From positions 1,178,001-1,242,000 of the forward strand of contig NZ_VWNA01000001.1 in assembly GCF_009600605.1 (NCBI RefSeq): a stretch of DNA of 64,000 bases, in the 5' to 3' direction. How positions within the stretch are numbered: the first letter of the stretch is position 1; the number at the start of each line of letters is the position of its first letter. This document shows, piece by piece, positions 34,155-47,778 of this stretch. The DNA is from Segnochrobactrum spirostomi. Its GTDB lineage: Bacteria > Pseudomonadota > Alphaproteobacteria > Rhizobiales > Segnochrobactraceae. The translations under genes and the position numbers were made by a program. The notes under the pieces are model-generated. The model searched no databases. It saw nothing but the letters and a program-made list of their open reading frames with translations, and had not been told where the DNA came from.

Positions 34155-35198
34155 TCATGGCAGAGCGAGGTCGCCGCCGGGCGGCACCGCGAAATGGGCC
34201 TCGATTTCCACCGGATCGACGTCCGCGAGCGCCGCCGGCTGCCAGCGCGGGGCGTTGTCGCGATCGACCAGCACCGCCCGGACGCCTTCGAAGAAATCGT
34301 GGTCGGCGAGGATGCGCCAGGCGATGCGGTGATCGAGCCGGATGCCGTCGTCGAAATCGAGGCTCCCCTGCCGGCGCAGATCCTCGAAGGTGACGCAGAG
34401 GCTCGTCGGCGAGCGGGCGCGGATCGTCTCCGCGGTCTCGCGCGCGAAGTCCGCGTGATCGCCCACCTCCGCGTCGAGCAGAGCGAGGCAGCCCGCCACG
34501 CTCTCTGCCGCGAACAGGCGGTCGATCGCCGCGGCGCGGGCCGCGATCGGCCCGGGCTCCGGCACGAAGGCGGCGGCGGCGAGCGTCGCCTCGATCGGAG
34601 CACCTGCGGTCAGGGCGTCGGCGATTTCCGGCAGGTCGGCCGTGCGCACGGCATGGGTGACGAGGCCCGCCCACAGGGCGTCGGCGAGGCCGAGCCGTCC
34701 GCCGGTCAGGCCGCAATAGAAGCCGACGCGGCTCGGCATGCGCGAGAGCACATGGCCGCCGCCGACGTCCGGAAAGAAGCCGATCGCGACCTCGGGCATG
34801 GCGAACACGAACTTCTCGGTCGCCACCCGGTGGCTGCCGTGCGCCGAGATGCCGACGCCGCCGCCCATGCAGATGCCGTCGACGAGGGCGATGAAGGGCT
34901 TCGGGAAATGCTTGATGCGGGCGTTGAGCCGGTATTCGTCGCTGAAGAAGGCGACCTGATCGGGGTGCGGCCCCGGCCCGAGCGCCCGGACCGCGCGGAC
35001 GTCGCCGCCGGCGCAGAACGCCTTCTCGCTCGTCGAGCGGATGATGACCCGCGCGACGCCGGGATCGGCGGCCCACGCGGAGAGGGTCGCGTCCATCGCC
35101 CTCACCATCGCGTGAGTGAGAGCGTTGAGGGCCTTCGGCCGGTCGAGCCAGATGGTGCCCGTCGCGCCCTGCCGCTCGAAGCGAACCTCGTCGTTCAT
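34155..35198 (-). CDS. 3-hydroxyisobutyryl-CoA hydrolase
   Basis: This crotonase-superfamily enzyme has 347 residues. The oxyanion-hole strands are AFCAGGDVRAV and DGICMGGGVGIS; the catalytic Glu and Asp regions are AMPEVAIGFFPDVGGGHVLSRMP, as in HIBYL-CoA hydrolases (EC 3.1.2.4) rather than plain enoyl-CoA hydratases, which are about 260 residues. The long C-terminal extension (LCVTFEDLRRQG) is also typical. It removes CoA from 3-hydroxyisobutyryl-CoA in valine breakdown. No other valine-degradation gene is adjacent. The ATG is not preceded by a strong ribosome binding site. Confidence 0.88.
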   Translation of the reverse strand: MNDEVRFERQGATGTIWLDRPKALNALTHAMVRAMDATLSAWAADPGVARVIIRSTSEKAFCAGGDVRAVRALGPGPHPDQVAFFSDEYRLNARIKHFPKPFIALVDGICMGGGVGISAHGSHRVATEKFVFAMPEVAIGFFPDVGGGHVLSRMPSRVGFYCGLTGGRLGLADALWAGLVTHAVRTADLPEIADALTAGAPIEATLAAAAFVPEPGPIAARAAAIDRLFAAESVAGCLALLDAEVGDHADFARETAETIRARSPTSLCVTFEDLRRQGSLDFDDGIRLDHRIAWRILADHDFFEGVRAVLVDRDNAPRWQPAALADVDPVEIEAHFAVPPGGDLALP

Positions 35199-36591
<1,393 letters not shown>

Positions 36592-36592
<1 letters not shown>

Positions 36593-37845
36593 TGAACACC
36601 CACGCCCCGGCGGATGCCTTCGCCCTGCCGAGCCTCGCGGACATCCGCGCGGCGGCCGACCTCATCCGCGGCCAGGTCATCCGCACGCCGCTCCTGCCGG
36701 CCGCCCAGCTCTCCCGGCTGACCGGCGCCAAGGTCTTCGTGAAATACGAGAACCTCCAGGCGACCGGCGCCTTCAAGGAGCGCGGCGCGATCGTCAAGCT
36801 GATGTCGCTCGACGCGACGCAGCGGGCGCGGGGCGTGATCGCCATGTCGGCCGGCAACCATGCCCAGGCGGTCGCCTTTCACGGCGCTCGCCTCGGCGTG
36901 CCGGTGGTGATCGTGATGCCGGAGCCGACGCCCTACGTGAAGGTGGCGGCGACGCGGGGCTACGGTGCCCGGGTGGTGCTCGCCGGCGAGACGGTGGCCG
37001 AGGCGCAGATCGAGGCCGAGCGCATCGCCGCCGCCGAGGGCTTCACCTGGATCCACCCCTACGACGACACCCGGGTGGTCGCGGGCCAGGGCACCATCGG
37101 CCTCGAGATGATCGAGGACGCGCCGGACCTCGACACCATCGTCTGTCCGGTCGGCGGCGGCGGCCTGCTGTCCGGCCTCGCGATCGCCGCGAAGGCGCTG
37201 AAGCCCTCGGTGGAGATCATCGGCGTCGAGACCGAGCTCTATCCCTCCCTCGTCGCAGCGCTGAAGGGGACGACCGCCGAGTGCGGCGGCAACACGCTGG
37301 CCGAAGGCATCGCGGTCAAGAATGTCGGCCGCATTGCGGTGGCCGCCGCCCGCACCCTCGTCGACGACGTGGTGACGGTGCCCGAAAGCGCCATCGAGCG
37401 GGCGATCAACGCCTTCCTCACCTTGCAGAAGACCACCGCCGAGGGCGCCGGCGCGGCCGGGCTCGCCGCCCTATTCACAGATCCGGAGCGCTATCGCGGC
37501 CGCCGCGTCGGCCTGGTGCTGACCGGCGGCAATGTCGACGCCCGCATTCTCGCGGCGATCGTGGTGCGCGAACTGACCCGCGAGGAGCGCATCGTCTCGA
37601 TCCGCATCCGCGTGCCGGACCGGCCGCGCATGCTCGCCGACCTCGCCGGCATCATCGGCGACCTCGGCGGCAACATCCTCGACGTCTCGCACCGCCGCTT
37701 CTTCCTCGACGTCCACGCCAAGGGGGCGCTGGTCGACATCACCGTCGAGACGCGCGACGCCGACCACGCCGGCGAAATCGTATCCGCCCTGAAAAGCCGC
37801 GGCTTCAGCGTGGTGCGCGTGCCGGTCGCCGAGGCGCGGTTGTGA
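36592..37845 (+). CDS. Threonine ammonia-lyase
   Basis: The product is a 417-residue fold-type-II PLP enzyme (EC 4.3.1.19). The PLP lysine is in ATGAFKERGA, the phosphate-binding loop is VGGGGLLSG, and SAGNHAQAVA is the substrate loop. The C-terminal 75 residues form a single ACT domain (VPDRPRMLADLAGIIGDLGG, NILDVSHRRFF). This matches the shorter TdcB-like/type II architecture rather than IlvA with two ACT-like repeats. It deaminates threonine to 2-oxobutyrate, for isoleucine synthesis or catabolism. Translational coupling to hemB (one-base overlap) is conserved in some relatives but has no obvious metabolic logic. Confidence 0.92.
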
Positions 37846-38007
37846 GGGGCGACATGGAGCCCGCCCCCAAAGCCCTCACCGGCGCCGGGGTCCATTGAGC
37901 TCCGGTGCAAGCCCCTTAAGCGCCAGCGCCTTACGCCTCCAACGGTGCCAGCCGCGGCGATCGCTCACCGCGCACCCACCGCTCCGTCGCGAACATCCCC
38001 CTCTCCA

Positions 38008-38120
38008 CGTCATCCGCGGGCTTGACCCGCGGATCCAGGAGCCCCGGACATGACGCGCTGACCATGGAGACCATCTCGCCCGCCGCCCCTGGGTTGCCGG
38101 TCCAAGGCCGGCAATGACGA
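38008..38120. repeat. Repeat family B, copy 1 (imperfect palindrome)
   Basis: The element begins CGTCATCCGCGGGCTTGACC and ends GGCCGGCAATGACG, with terminal GTCAT/ATGAC and two internal GC hairpins. Related copies lie at 48904-48994, 49405-49493, 53889-53980 and 58462-58550. This copy is longer because of an insert in its middle. It fills most of the 388-bp gap between the threonine ammonia-lyase and gyrA genes, where no gene was seen. Confidence 0.8.
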
Positions 38121-38233
38121 CGGTGAGGGAGGTGAGATGCGATATCTGCCGAAAGGTTCGCAGGAAGCACACTAGGGCCGTCGACGAACGCTCAGTCAGG
38201 GCGCGGCGCGGCCTTCAGCCACGCCGCCGTCCC

Positions 38234-40960
<2,727 letters not shown>

Positions 40961-40995
40961 GGGCTGGTTCCGTCAGTGGTTCGCAGTTGAGCCGG

Positions 40996-41024
40996 GTTAT
41001 AGCCGATTCAGCCGTGGGGTCCAA
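40996..41024 (-). promoter_or_regulatory. Candidate gyrA promoter
   Basis: On the minus strand TTGGAC (41024-41019) and TATAAC (41001-40996) are spaced by 17 bp. This predicts a leader of about 30 nt before the TTG start of gyrA. Confidence 0.5.
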
Positions 41025-41227
41025 ATCCGCACCCCCTTCCCCGCACAACAATTCCTGTATATTTTCCAGTCACTTATCTTAAGCCGGCGAAACCGCTCTA
41101 ATTCTTTGCGGCATTTGGGTGGCCGGGCGCGAGAAAAACGCCCGGACCGACCGTCGCCGGGGTGAGGTGGCGGCGTTGCTTTTTCCCCGCGAGCGGTCAA
41201 CCTTCGCGGCAGCGAACGGAGATGCGG

Positions 41228-41854
41228 ATGCCGTCGGTCGATCTTCTCAGCGCCTTCACGACCCTCTTCGTGATCGTCGATCCGATCGCGCTCGTGCCGA
41301 TCTTCCTCGTCATGACCTCGTGGATGACGGTCGCCGAGAAGCGCAGCGTCGCGCTCTATTCCACCCTGGTCGCCGGCGCCATCCTGATCCTGTTCGCCGT
41401 CGCCGGTTCGGGCATTCTCAGCGTGCTCGGCATCACGCTGCCGGCCTTCCGCCTCGCCGGCGGCCTGCTCTTGTTTTGGATCGCCTTCGAGATGGTGTTC
41501 ACGAAGCGCCAGGACCGCAAGGAGGCGGTCGTCGAGGAGAGCCTGAGGGCGCAGGAACTGCGCAACATCGCCGTCTTTCCCCTCGCCGTGCCGATGCTGT
41601 CGGGCCCCGGCGCCATTTCCGCGGCCGTCGTGCTCGCGACGGACTTCCACAGCCCCCTCGCCCGCTTGATCCTGATCGGCATCATCGTCGTGGTGATGGG
41701 GCTCACCCTCGCGGTGTTCTATGCCGCGGAACCGGTGGACCGCCTCATCGGGCAGACCGGGCGGCTCGTTTTCAGTCGGCTGTTCGGCGTGCTCCTCGCC
41801 GCGCTGGCCGTCCAGATCGCGGCCGACGGCGCCCGCGCGCTCCTCAATCCCTGA
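41228..41854 (+). CDS. MarC-family integral membrane protein
   Basis: The product has 208 residues and about six transmembrane helices. MarC landmarks are LLSAFTTLFVIVDPIALVPIFL at the N-terminus, FRLAGGLLLFWIAFEM, the AVPMLSGPGAISAAVV loop, and a final GRLVFSRLFGVLLAALAVQI helix. The role is unresolved; the old link of E. coli MarC to multiple antibiotic resistance was withdrawn. GGAG places the start at ATG 41228 rather than ATG 41222. It is divergent from gyrA. Confidence 0.9.
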   Translation: MPSVDLLSAFTTLFVIVDPIALVPIFLVMTSWMTVAEKRSVALYSTLVAGAILILFAVAGSGILSVLGITLPAFRLAGGLLLFWIAFEMVFTKRQDRKEAVVEESLRAQELRNIAVFPLAVPMLSGPGAISAAVVLATDFHSPLARLILIGIIVVVMGLTLAVFYAAEPVDRLIGQTGRLVFSRLFGVLLAALAVQIAADGARALLNP

Positions 41855-41979
41855 CAACGCCCGCTCCACCCAATCATCCCAAAATTCGTCACGGACGCGA
41901 CCGCGCGGCGCCGCTAAAGTGCGAGCCGAACGAACCGGCGGGGGCCGGGTCGCGGTTGAGACAAGACCGGGGCATCCTG

Positions 41980-43554
41980 ATGAAAATGAAGCGTGAGATC
42001 GGGCTCGTCGGCCTGACCTTCATCGGCGTGAGCGGCGTCATCGGCTCGGGCTGGCTGTACGCGCCGCTTCAGGCAGTGCAACTCGCGGGGCCCGCCGCGG
42101 TCCTGTCCTGGGTCGTCGGCGGCGTCGCCATGTTCCTGCTCGCGCTCACCTTCGCCGAGGTCGCCGCCATGCTGCCCGTCACCGGCGGCCTCGGTCGGCT
42201 GCCCCAGTTCAGCCACGGCAAGACGGTCGCCATGGTGATGGGCTGGAGCGCCTGGGTCGGCTACAGCACCACGGGGCCGCTCGAGGTCGAGGCGACGCTG
42301 CGTTATCTCGGGCCGCATTTCCCGATGCTGCACGATCCGGGTTCGACCGATCTCTCGCCGCTCGGCGTCGCCATTGCCATCGCCCTCGTGCTGGTCTTCA
42401 CCATCATCAACTATTACGGCGTGAAGTTCTTCACCCGCATCAATACGGGGCTCACCTGGGTCAAGCTCGTCATCCCGGTGTTCGTCATCGTGGTGCTCAT
42501 GGCCACGAGCTTCGAGACGGCGAACTTCACCGCGGCAGGGGGCTTCGCGCCCCACGGCGTGCAGGGCATCTTCAGCGCGGTGTCGAGCGGCGGCGTCATC
42601 GTCTCCTATATCGGCTTCCGCCACACCATCGACCTCGCCGGCGAGACGCGCAATCCCGGCATCACGGTGCCGGTGGCGCTGCTCCTCTCGGTCTTCATCT
42701 GCTTCCTGGTTTATGGCGGGCTTCAGCTCGCCTTCATCGGTGCGCTGCGTCCCGCGGATCTGGTGAACGGGTGGGATCAGCTCAGCCTGCCGGGAGCCTT
42801 CGGTGCGATTGGTGCGGTCGCCTCGGGGCTCGGGCTCGTGTGGGTCGCGCGGCTCGTCAATCTGGGGGCGATCGTCGGTCCGTTCGGCGGCGCGCTCGTC
42901 TCGGTCGGCTCGAATGCGCGTCTGTCCTACGCACTCGGCGAGAACGGCTTCTTTCCGCGCCGCATCGCCACCCTGTCGGATCGCGGCGTGCCTGCCATGG
43001 CACTCTTGTTCAATCTCGTCGTCGCGATCTTGATGTTCCTGTTCCTCCCCTTCGAGGAGATCATGCAGATCTGCGGTGCGGCGGTGACGCTGTCGTTCGC
43101 CGTCGGGCCGGTGGTGCTGCTCGGACTGCGCCGGATCGATCCGGATCGCCCGCGCCCGTTCCGTGTGCCGGCGGGCACGGCGATCGCCATGGTCGCCTTC
43201 GCGATCGCGACCCTCGTCATCTATTGGGGTGGCTGGGACACGGTTTGGCGGCTCGGCGCCTGCCTGCTCGTCGGCCTCGCGCTGTTCCTCGCGCGCGGGC
43301 TGAAACATGGGCTGCACGACCTCGATCTCCCCCAAGCCTGGTGGCTCGTGCCCTATTGCGCGGGGATCGGCCTCGCCTCCTATTGCGGCTCCTATGGCGG
43401 TATCGGCCTGTTGCCGCGTGGCGTCGATACGGTGCTGTTGATCGCCTTCTCGATCGTCATCCTGTTCGCCGCCGCAAGCCGCCCGGTGAGCCGCAAGACC
43501 TACGAGGGCTATCTCGCGACCGATACCACGGCGCTCCAGAGCGCCGGCCACTGA
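41980..43554 (+). CDS. APC-superfamily permease, tandem copy 1
   Basis: The product is a 524-residue transporter with about 12-14 transmembrane helices. The N-terminus KREIGLVGLTFIGVSGVIGSGWLYAP has the GxG loop of helix 1 that binds the amino-acid backbone in LeuT-fold APC carriers. Other landmarks are FAEVAAMLPVTGGLGR, FRHTIDLAGETRNPGITVP and VGSNARLSYALGENGFFP. The substrate is probably an amino acid or amine and cannot be read from sequence. A second, closely similar copy follows after 155 bp. The start is ATG 41980, with an in-frame ATG two codons later. Confidence 0.9.
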   Translation: MKMKREIGLVGLTFIGVSGVIGSGWLYAPLQAVQLAGPAAVLSWVVGGVAMFLLALTFAEVAAMLPVTGGLGRLPQFSHGKTVAMVMGWSAWVGYSTTGPLEVEATLRYLGPHFPMLHDPGSTDLSPLGVAIAIALVLVFTIINYYGVKFFTRINTGLTWVKLVIPVFVIVVLMATSFETANFTAAGGFAPHGVQGIFSAVSSGGVIVSYIGFRHTIDLAGETRNPGITVPVALLLSVFICFLVYGGLQLAFIGALRPADLVNGWDQLSLPGAFGAIGAVASGLGLVWVARLVNLGAIVGPFGGALVSVGSNARLSYALGENGFFPRRIATLSDRGVPAMALLFNLVVAILMFLFLPFEEIMQICGAAVTLSFAVGPVVLLGLRRIDPDRPRPFRVPAGTAIAMVAFAIATLVIYWGGWDTVWRLGACLLVGLALFLARGLKHGLHDLDLPQAWWLVPYCAGIGLASYCGSYGGIGLLPRGVDTVLLIAFSIVILFAAASRPVSRKTYEGYLATDTTALQSAGH

Positions 43555-43709
43555 CGGGACGCGTCTTCTGCGGGCCATGACACAGGTCCTCCTGGCCGGT
43601 GAGCCCACACCGGCCCGGCGTCGCCGACGGGCGGCCCCATCGTTCATGTCTCGGCGGAGCACACCGGCTGCGGCTCGGCCCACATCCGCCTGAAAGCGAG
43701 GCACCCTCC

Positions 43710-45293
43710 ATGAAAATGAAGCGTGAGATCGGGCTCATCGGCCTGACCTTCGTCGGCGTCAGCGGCGTGATAGGCTCGGGATGGCTGTTCATCCCGCTTC
43801 AGGCAGCGCAGATCGCCGGGCCCGCGGCGGTGGTGGCGTGGGCGATCGGCAGCCTCGCGATGCTGCTCCTCGCGCTCACCTTCGCCGAAGTCTCCGCCAT
43901 GCTCCCGGTCGCCGGCGGCCTCGGCCGGTTGCCCCAGTTCAGCCACGGCAAGACGGTCGCCATGGTGATGGGCTGGAGCGCCTGGGTCGGCTACAACACC
44001 ATCGCCCCGTTCGAGGTCGATGCGACGCTGCATTATCTGAGCCCGCACTTTCCCGTGCTCCGGGGCGGCGGCACGGGCGACCTCTCGCCGCTCGGCACCG
44101 CGATCGCCCTCGGCCTCCTCGCCCTCTACACCGGCCTCAACTTCTACGGCGTCAAGCTGTTCGCCCGCATCAACACCGGCCTGACCTGGATCAAGATCAT
44201 CGTTCCCGTCATCGTCGTCGTGGTGCTGTTGTCGACGAGCTTCGAGCCGGCGAACTTCACCGCCGCGGGCGGCTTCGCGCCCTATGGCGTCACCGGCATC
44301 TTCAGCGCGGTGTCGGCCGGCGGCGTCGCCGCCTGCTGCATCGGCTTCCGCCACACCATCGACCTCGCCGGCGAGACGCGCAATCCGGGCGTCACCGTTC
44401 CGGCCGCGCTGCTGCTCTCCGTCCTCATTTGCTTCCTGATCTATAGCGGGCTCCAGATCGCCTTCGTCGGAGCGCTGCGTCCGGCCGATCTCGCCAACGG
44501 CTGGGCCAACCTCAGCCTGCCCGGCACCTTCGGGGCGATCGGCGCGGTCGCCGCCGGCGCCGGAATCGTCTGGCTCGCCCGCGTCGTTAATCTCGGGGCG
44601 ATCGCCGGCCCGTTCGGCTGCGCGTTCGTCTCGGTCGGCTCGAACGCGCGCCTGTCCTATGCGCTCGGCGAGAACGGCTTCTTCCCGAGCCCCATCGCCA
44701 CCCTGTCCGACCGCGGCGTGCCGGCGGCGGCGCTGCTCCTCAACCTCGCCGTCTCGATCGCGATGTTCCTGTTCATCCCGTTCGAGGAGATGCTCCAGAT
44801 CTGCGGCGCGGCGGTCACCTTGTCGTTCGCGGTCGGGCCGGTCGTCCTGCTCGGCCTGCGCCGGATCGATCCGCAGCGCCCCCGTCCGTTCCGCGTGCCA
44901 GGCGCCCCGGCGATCGCCGCGGCCGCCTTCGTCATCGCGACCCTGATCATCTATTGGGGAGGCTGGGACACGGTGTGGCGGCTCGGGGCGTACCTTCTCG
45001 TCGGGCTCGTCCTGTTCTTCGCCCGTGGCATGCGGCACGGCTTGAAGGGGCTCGACCTCGCCCAGGCCTGGTGGCTGATCCCCTATTTCGCCGGGATCGG
45101 CCTCGCCTCCTATTGCAGTTCCTATGGCGGCATCGGGTTGCTGCCCCGAGGCGTCGATACGCTGTTGCTCGCCGTTTTCGCGCTTCTGATCCTCGCCGCC
45201 GCCGTGCGCCGCCCGGTCAGCCGCGAGACTTACGAGCGTTATCTCGCGACCGACGAGGCCGCGATCGCGAGCGGCACCGCCGGCGGTCATTGA
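43710..45293 (+). CDS. APC-superfamily permease, tandem copy 2
   Basis: The product has 527 residues and the same topology as copy 1. By eye about four residues in five are identical over the whole length, and the first 25 bases of the two genes are identical. Differences concentrate in the loop near residue 110 (HYLSPHFPVLRGGGTGD against RYLGPHFPMLHDPGSTD), in residues lining helix 1 (FIPLQAAQIAG) and at the C-terminus. This suggests duplication followed by a change of substrate or expression. GCGAGG lies about 10 bp before the ATG. Confidence 0.9.
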   Translation: MKMKREIGLIGLTFVGVSGVIGSGWLFIPLQAAQIAGPAAVVAWAIGSLAMLLLALTFAEVSAMLPVAGGLGRLPQFSHGKTVAMVMGWSAWVGYNTIAPFEVDATLHYLSPHFPVLRGGGTGDLSPLGTAIALGLLALYTGLNFYGVKLFARINTGLTWIKIIVPVIVVVVLLSTSFEPANFTAAGGFAPYGVTGIFSAVSAGGVAACCIGFRHTIDLAGETRNPGVTVPAALLLSVLICFLIYSGLQIAFVGALRPADLANGWANLSLPGTFGAIGAVAAGAGIVWLARVVNLGAIAGPFGCAFVSVGSNARLSYALGENGFFPSPIATLSDRGVPAAALLLNLAVSIAMFLFIPFEEMLQICGAAVTLSFAVGPVVLLGLRRIDPQRPRPFRVPGAPAIAAAAFVIATLIIYWGGWDTVWRLGAYLLVGLVLFFARGMRHGLKGLDLAQAWWLIPYFAGIGLASYCSSYGGIGLLPRGVDTLLLAVFALLILAAAVRRPVSRETYERYLATDEAAIASGTAGGH

Positions 45294-45404
45294 GCGGTAG
45301 GGGAAGGGCGGGACGGTGGGAGGGGGTGTGGCGGTGGAGGCTATGAGCCAGACCGCGGCGCTATGCGCTCACCGGCCCCAATACCATCTGCAAGGGACCA
45401 GCCT

Positions 45405-45555
45405 TCCCTTCGCCCCGCTTGCGGGGAGAAGGTGGCGCGAAGCGCCGGATGAGGGGCCTTCGAAGGCTATTGTCGCCAGAAATCGTTCAATGAATGAAGG
45501 GGTTTAAGCCCCTCATCCGCCCCTCCGGGGCACCTTCTCCCCGGCAGGGAGAAGG
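45405..45555. repeat. Repeat family A: second inverted pair
   Basis: Elements at 45405-45458 and 45507-45555 face each other, separated by about 48 bp of AT-richer sequence. The hairpin is CCCCGCTTGCGGGGAGAAGG in the first and CCTTCTCCCCGGCAGGGAGA in the second, with the shared CCGGATGAGGGGC / GCCCCTCATCCG ends. No gene is seen in the 436-bp gap between the second APC gene and ssb. Confidence 0.82.
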
Positions 45556-45729
45556 ACACGGCGACGCTGTGGTCCGACACGGACACAGCGATGTCTCGTG
45601 TCGTCGAAACGCCGGCCCAAAGGCCGGCGCAACTGCGGCCGAAGCCCCGGCGGATGCGGAGGCCGCCTCGAGCGAGGCCCGCCGCAGCCCAGCCTATCCT
45701 CGCCGCCAGGATCGACCCGCTCCGACGCC

Positions 45730-46287
45730 TCAGAACGGGATTTCGTCGTCGAGGTCGCGGGAATAGCTCTCGCGGGGCGCGCCGCCGCCGCCGCCACCAC
45801 CGCCACCGCCAGATGCACCGCCGGCGCTGCGGCCGCCCCGCTCGGTGCCGAAATCGGCGCCGCCGCGGTCCATCGGAGACGAGCGGCCGAAATCGCCGCC
45901 GCCAGCGCCGCCGATCCGCTCGCCGCCACCCTCACCGCGCCCGTCGAGCATGGTGAGCGTGGAATTGAACCCCTGCAGAACAATCTCGGTGGTGTAGCGC
46001 TTCTGGCCCGACTGGTCGTCCCACTCGCGGGTCTGGAGCTGGCCTTCGAGATAGACCTTGGAGCCCTTCTTGAGGAACTGCTCGGCGACCTTGCAGAGAC
46101 CCTCGTTGAAGATCACCACCGTGTGCCACTCGGTCTTCTCGCGCCGCTCGTTGGTGTTGCGGTCGCGCCAGGTCTCGGAGGTCGCGATGCGCAGCCGCGC
46201 GATCGGGCGACCGTCCTGGGTGCGGCGGATTTCCGGATCGGCCCCGAGATTTCCGACGAGGATCACCTTGTTGACGCTGCCGGCCAT
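45730..46287 (-). CDS. ssb: Single-stranded DNA-binding protein
   Basis: The product has 185 residues: an N-terminal OB fold ([67 protein letters not shown]), a glycine-rich linker including a run of nine or more glycines, and the conserved acidic tip DLDDEIPF that binds partner proteins. It coats single-stranded DNA in replication and repair. GGGAGAC precedes ATG 46287. A LexA box lies 310 bp upstream; in related genomes ssb often shares an SOS box with uvrA, which is not found here. Confidence 0.96.
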   Translation of the reverse strand: MAGSVNKVILVGNLGADPEIRRTQDGRPIARLRIATSETWRDRNTNERREKTEWHTVVIFNEGLCKVAEQFLKKGSKVYLEGQLQTREWDDQSGQKRYTTEIVLQGFNSTLTMLDGRGEGGGERIGGAGGGDFGRSSPMDRGGADFGTERGGRSAGGASGGGGGGGGGGAPRESYSRDLDDEIPF

Positions 46288-46596
46288 GGTCGAAGTCTCC
46301 CGAAATGAAGCTGGCGCGGGCGCAAGGCCCCGCACCGATCGCGGCCGGCCCCGTCGGCCGGCCCGCGGCAGGCCGCACCGGCGGCCGCGAAGGCGAGAAC
46401 ATTAACCACCTTTGCCCGTTCCGCCCACACATGGGCCGCGCCGCGGCGGACGCAAGCGCAGGCGTCCACAGGATTCGGCCCCGCGTCCCGGGGCCGCCCC
46501 CCCGACATCCGGGCCGCGAAGGCGCCGAGCGCATCGCCGCCGGCCGCAGCCGAGCGCCGTTAGGGCCACGCCACATCCCTCGGCATCATCGCCAAT

Positions 46597-46611
46597 GTTC
46601 TTTTTTTGTTC
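46597..46611. promoter_or_regulatory. LexA (SOS) box, GTTC-N7-GTTC
   Basis: GTTC at 46597-46600, seven T, and GTTC at 46608-46611 exactly match the alphaproteobacterial LexA consensus GTTC-N7-GTTC. It is 310 bp upstream of ssb and 49 bp from the end of the serine hydrolase gene. The region between it and ssb (46288-46596) holds no gene I can support. Confidence 0.8.
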
Positions 46612-46659
46612 TTGCACAAGCCGCGCCGCGGGGCAAGACCCCCGCTGCGCGTCGGGCGC

Positions 46660-47739
46660 TCAGGCGAGGAGGTTGGCGAGCACGATTTCCCGCCAGATCC
46701 GCGTCGGCGTGATCCAGGCGTCGAAGGCGTTGTAGCGGCTGGAGAAGATCGTGACGGCGAGTTCGCGGGAGGGCAGCAGAAAAAGCCGCTGGCCACCGTT
46801 GCCGAAGCCGGCCGCCCAACGCTCGCCGGGACGCGCCACGCCGGGGCCGGGATCGGGGCCGACGGGACCTTCGCCGAGCCACCATTGCAGGCCGTAATCG
46901 AGGCCGTCCCCGGTCGAGACGGCGGGGCGGAACGAGGCCGCGAGCCAATCCGCGGGCACGATCTGCCGTCCCGCGAGGCTGCCGCCTCCCGCGAGGAGCG
47001 CGCCGAGGCGGGCGAGGCCGTGGGGCGTCAGCCGCAGGCCCGAGGCGGCGGAGGGCGTGCCGTCGGTGCCGCACGACCATTCGAAGGCGCCGAGGCCGGC
47101 CGGCTCGAACAGCACCTCGCGGGCGAAGTCCGGCAGCGAGCGGCCGGTGCCGCGGGCGATCAGCGCACCGATCAGCGCCGAGGCCCCGCCGCAATAGACC
47201 CAGCGTGCGCCCGGAGCGTCGACGATCGGGCGCGACAGCACGAAACGAAAGCGATCGTCCGCCAGCTCCATCGCGATCTCGCTGTTGAGCGGGTCGGTAT
47301 AGGGCCGCTCCTCGTCCCATTCGATCCCGAGCGTCATGGTCAGCGCATGCCGGACCGTCCACGCCGCCCGCGCCGGGTCGGCGGCGAGGTCGCCATAATC
47401 GGGGAACGCGGCGAGCAGCGGCGCGTCCGGCGGCGGCACCAGCCCGCGGGCGAGCGCGATGCCGTAGAGAAGGCTCACGACGCTCTTCGTCACCGAGCGC
47501 AGATCGTGCAGCACGTCGGGGCCGAACGAGACCCGCCCGAGCGGTCGGCCCCAGCATTCGTCGGCGGCCTCTTCATAATGCTCGAGCACGAGCCGCCCGG
47601 CGCGCACGACGACGACCGCGTGAAGGCTGTGCAGCAATCCCGAGCGAATCCCCGCCCCGAAGCGGGCGGCGAGATCCGGGGCGAAGCCGGCCTCCTGCGG
47701 CGCGACCGGCGGGAGCGGGCGAATCAAGGCGGCGGTCAT
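46660..47739 (-). CDS. Serine hydrolase of the beta-lactamase/penicillin-binding-protein fold
   Basis: The product has 359 residues and no signal peptide, so it is probably cytoplasmic. The SxxK motif is SVTKS (nucleophile Ser), the second motif is the tyrosine of WVYCGGAS, and the third lies around FGNGGQRLFLLP, as in class C beta-lactamase-related esterases. True beta-lactamase activity is doubtful without export. Substrate is unknown. ATG 47739 is chosen for GAGGAACTGCCG; an in-frame codon at 47760 is an alternative. It lies where uvrA would be expected in relatives. Confidence 0.85.
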   Translation of the reverse strand: MTAALIRPLPPVAPQEAGFAPDLAARFGAGIRSGLLHSLHAVVVVRAGRLVLEHYEEAADECWGRPLGRVSFGPDVLHDLRSVTKSVVSLLYGIALARGLVPPPDAPLLAAFPDYGDLAADPARAAWTVRHALTMTLGIEWDEERPYTDPLNSEIAMELADDRFRFVLSRPIVDAPGARWVYCGGASALIGALIARGTGRSLPDFAREVLFEPAGLGAFEWSCGTDGTPSAASGLRLTPHGLARLGALLAGGGSLAGRQIVPADWLAASFRPAVSTGDGLDYGLQWWLGEGPVGPDPGPGVARPGERWAAGFGNGGQRLFLLPSRELAVTIFSSRYNAFDAWITPTRIWREIVLANLLA

Positions 47740-47778
47740 CGGCAGTTCCTCGGACGGCACCCGCGTGCCGGAGCACCC

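Noticed and set aside
46288-46596. A short gene between the LexA box and ssb
   Set aside because: The best minus-strand frame (46402-46617) starts inside the SOS box and is Cys/Arg/Gly-rich without a ribosome binding site.
46660-47739. Beta-lactamase resistance gene
   Set aside because: The fold motifs are present but there is no signal peptide; a cytoplasmic esterase-like hydrolase is more likely.
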